7,669 nucleotides of DNA from Holophagales bacterium (GTDB lineage: Bacteria; Acidobacteriota; Holophagae; Holophagales; Holophagaceae), in NCBI GenBank assembly GCA_031256155.1, contig JAIRRD010000152.1, positions 1 to 7,669 of the forward strand, in the 5' to 3' direction. A program made the translations under genes and the position numbers. This document shows positions 6,351-7,669 of the stretch, piece by piece. The number at the start of each line of letters is the position of its first letter. The first letter of the stretch is position 1. Under the pieces are notes generated by a model. It made no database searches and was not told where the DNA came from. It saw only the letters and a program-made list of their open reading frames with translations.

Positions 6351-6356
6351 AAAAAC

Positions 6357-7565
6357 ATGACCTATCTGAATCTTCCCATACCACCGGAAGTCAAAATGAT
6401 TTATCTGGACAACGGAGCCACCTCCTTTCCCAAGCCTCAGGAAGTCTATGAAAAGATGGATACTTTTTACCGCAGTGCGGGTGTGAACCCTGGCCGCAGC
6501 GGTTTCGACCTCTGCCTGGAAGCTGGTTCCATGCTGGATGAAACCCGCAGTTTACTTTGCGAGTTCTTTGGCGGCACAGACCCAAACAGACTGACATTCA
6601 GCTACAACAGCACTGACTCATTAAATCTGGCAATCTGGGGAATCATCAACCCCGGCGATCACATTGTCACCACACATCTGGAACATAACGCAACACTGCG
6701 CCCCATCTGGAAGCTGGAACAGATGGGCTGTCCGGTTGACTGGATTGATTTTGATAATTCCGGTTACATTGACCCCCAGGAAATTATCAGGCGTTTAAGG
6801 AATAACACCAGAGCTGTTGTGATGAACCACGCCTCCAATGTCATTGGCACAGTACAGGATGTTGCCGCTGTTGGCCGCGTATGCCGCGAAAGGGGCATTA
6901 TCTTTATACTGGATGTCAGCCAAAGCGCCGGCATGATTCCGGTGAATATGGATGGTCTGTGTGCCGATATAGTTTGTTTCACAGGACACAAGAGTTTGAT
7001 GGGGCCAATGGGTATCGGCGGAATGTATGTCAGGGATGGTATTGAAATCCGGCACACACGCGCCGGCGGCACAGGTGTAAAGAGTATTCAGCGCAATCAT
7101 CTGGATGAATACCCCTACCGCATGGAATACGGCACACCCAACCTCCCCGGCATTGCCGGATTGAACGCTGGTGTCAAATGGGTCAACAATTACGGACTTA
7201 AGGCCATACACCAGCATGAAATGGCATTGTGGAAGATTTTGCGCGATGCCCTGGCTGAAATCGAAGGTGTAACCATGTATTGCGCCAAAGATGTTCCCGG
7301 CAAAGAGAGAATAAGCGTTCTCTCTTTCAATATTGATGGCCTGGAAGCAGCAAATACAGGCACAATGCTGGACGTTGATTACGATATAGCGTGCCGCACC
7401 GGTTTGCACTGCACACCAATGGTTCATGAACACCTGGGCACAGATAAGATTCACGGCGCAGCAAGGTTTGGCATCGGTGCTTTTAATAACGAAGAGCAAA
7501 TACGAAAGACAATAGACGCCGTTTCAGAAATCGCGGAATCGCAAAAGAAACGGCGTAAAGTTTAG
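6357..7565 (+). CDS. Cysteine desulfurase, SufS-like (aminotransferase class V)
   Basis: PLP enzyme that removes sulfur from cysteine, giving alanine and an enzyme persulfide. The 402-residue protein has the N-terminal IYLDNGATSFPKP signature (15-27), H110 in LEHNAT for PLP stacking, the cofactor-binding D186/Q189 segment (LDVSQSAG), the PLP lysine K212 in TGHKSLMGP, and the catalytic cysteine C352 in RTGLHCTPMVH. The short, SufS-type active-site loop places it in group II, close to the subfamily of stand-alone desulfurases often annotated only as cysteine desulfurase family protein. R370 in ARFGIGAFNNEEQI fits the substrate-binding arginine. It lies 106 nt after dsrK in the same direction; no clear terminator lies between, so cotranscription with dsrCMK is plausible. 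SufBCD or IscU partners are not in the window. The enzyme call is secure; its acceptor (Fe-S scaffold, DsrC or other) is unknown. ATG 6396 is an alternative start. Confidence 0.9.
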   Translation: MTYLNLPIPPEVKMIYLDNGATSFPKPQEVYEKMDTFYRSAGVNPGRSGFDLCLEAGSMLDETRSLLCEFFGGTDPNRLTFSYNSTDSLNLAIWGIINPGDHIVTTHLEHNATLRPIWKLEQMGCPVDWIDFDNSGYIDPQEIIRRLRNNTRAVVMNHASNVIGTVQDVAAVGRVCRERGIIFILDVSQSAGMIPVNMDGLCADIVCFTGHKSLMGPMGIGGMYVRDGIEIRHTRAGGTGVKSIQRNHLDEYPYRMEYGTPNLPGIAGLNAGVKWVNNYGLKAIHQHEMALWKILRDALAEIEGVTMYCAKDVPGKERISVLSFNIDGLEAANTGTMLDVDYDIACRTGLHCTPMVHEHLGTDKIHGAARFGIGAFNNEEQIRKTIDAVSEIAESQKKRRKV

Positions 7566-7650
7566 CAATTCCATGTGAAATGGGTAATATAGATTTTATA
7601 TATTTTAAGACAGAATGATACACCTGAAAGTCTTTGAAGCAATTGTCTTT

Positions 7651-7669
7651 ATATAGCGGTTTAACTTAT
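7651..7669. repeat. Dispersed palindromic repeat, copy 3 (partial, cut by window end)
   Basis: ATATAGCGGTTTAACTTAT reproduces the left arm and the first loop bases of the palindrome. It shares TATAGCGGTTTAACT exactly with copy 2, and the loop start TTAT with copy 1. The right arm would lie beyond the window. It begins 85 bases after the cysteine desulfurase stop. Confidence 0.65.

Noticed and set aside
6251..6356. Possible terminator or small gene between dsrK and the cysteine desulfurase
   Set aside because: Only a weak AT hairpin (GTAAAA/TTTTGC near 6253-6270) without a T-run is visible. A frame at 6266-6451 is mostly the out-of-frame shadow of the desulfurase start.
6795..7499. Long minus-strand open frame opposite the cysteine desulfurase
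   Set aside because: Antisense shadow of a gene with complete catalytic motifs; the product has no recognisable domain.

Overview
The window looks like chromosomal DNA from a diderm (Gram-negative-type) bacterium with anaerobic sulfur metabolism. The envelope type is inferred from the ExbB/ExbD proton-channel genes. The sulfur metabolism is inferred from a DsrC, DsrM and DsrK set. Coding density is ordinary, Shine-Dalgarno sequences are clear, and base composition is moderate with AT-rich intergenic DNA. I cannot place the organism more precisely.

Layout. (1) 14-1770, plus strand: a three-gene operon for an inner-membrane proton-driven motor, with one MotA/TolQ/ExbB protein and two different ExbD/TolR proteins. 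It ends in a strong, apparently bidirectional terminator at 1787-1815. (2) 1832-3241, minus strand: a convergent gene for a PDZ + radical-SAM-like + DUF512 protein of unknown reaction. Its last codons lie inside a palindromic repeat. (3) About 3242-3905: a long non-coding stretch with a 139-bp element bounded by imperfect terminal inverted repeats, a perfect 17-bp-arm palindrome, and an AT-rich promoter region. (4) 3906-6250, plus strand: dsrC, dsrM and dsrK, separated by 8 and 15 nt. (5) 6357-7565, plus strand: a SufS-like cysteine desulfurase 106 nt after dsrK with no obvious terminator between them. (6) 7651-7669: the left arm of another palindrome copy, cut by the window end.

How the genes fit together. 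DsrM (membrane, heme b) and DsrK (cytoplasmic Fe-S, heterodisulfide-reductase-like) should form the minimal DsrMK complex. Such a complex exchanges electrons between the quinone pool and the C-terminal thiols, disulfide or trisulfide of DsrC. The cysteine desulfurase makes persulfide sulfur from cysteine and could supply Fe-S assembly for DsrK or sulfane sulfur to DsrC; that link is inferred from gene order only. DsrAB, DsrJOP and sulfate-activation genes are not in this window, so the direction of sulfur flow cannot be read here. The ExbB/ExbD unit and the DUF512 gene show no visible link to the dsr cluster. A dispersed palindrome (core TATAGCGGTTTAACT) sits at each non-coding boundary after or between the transcription units.
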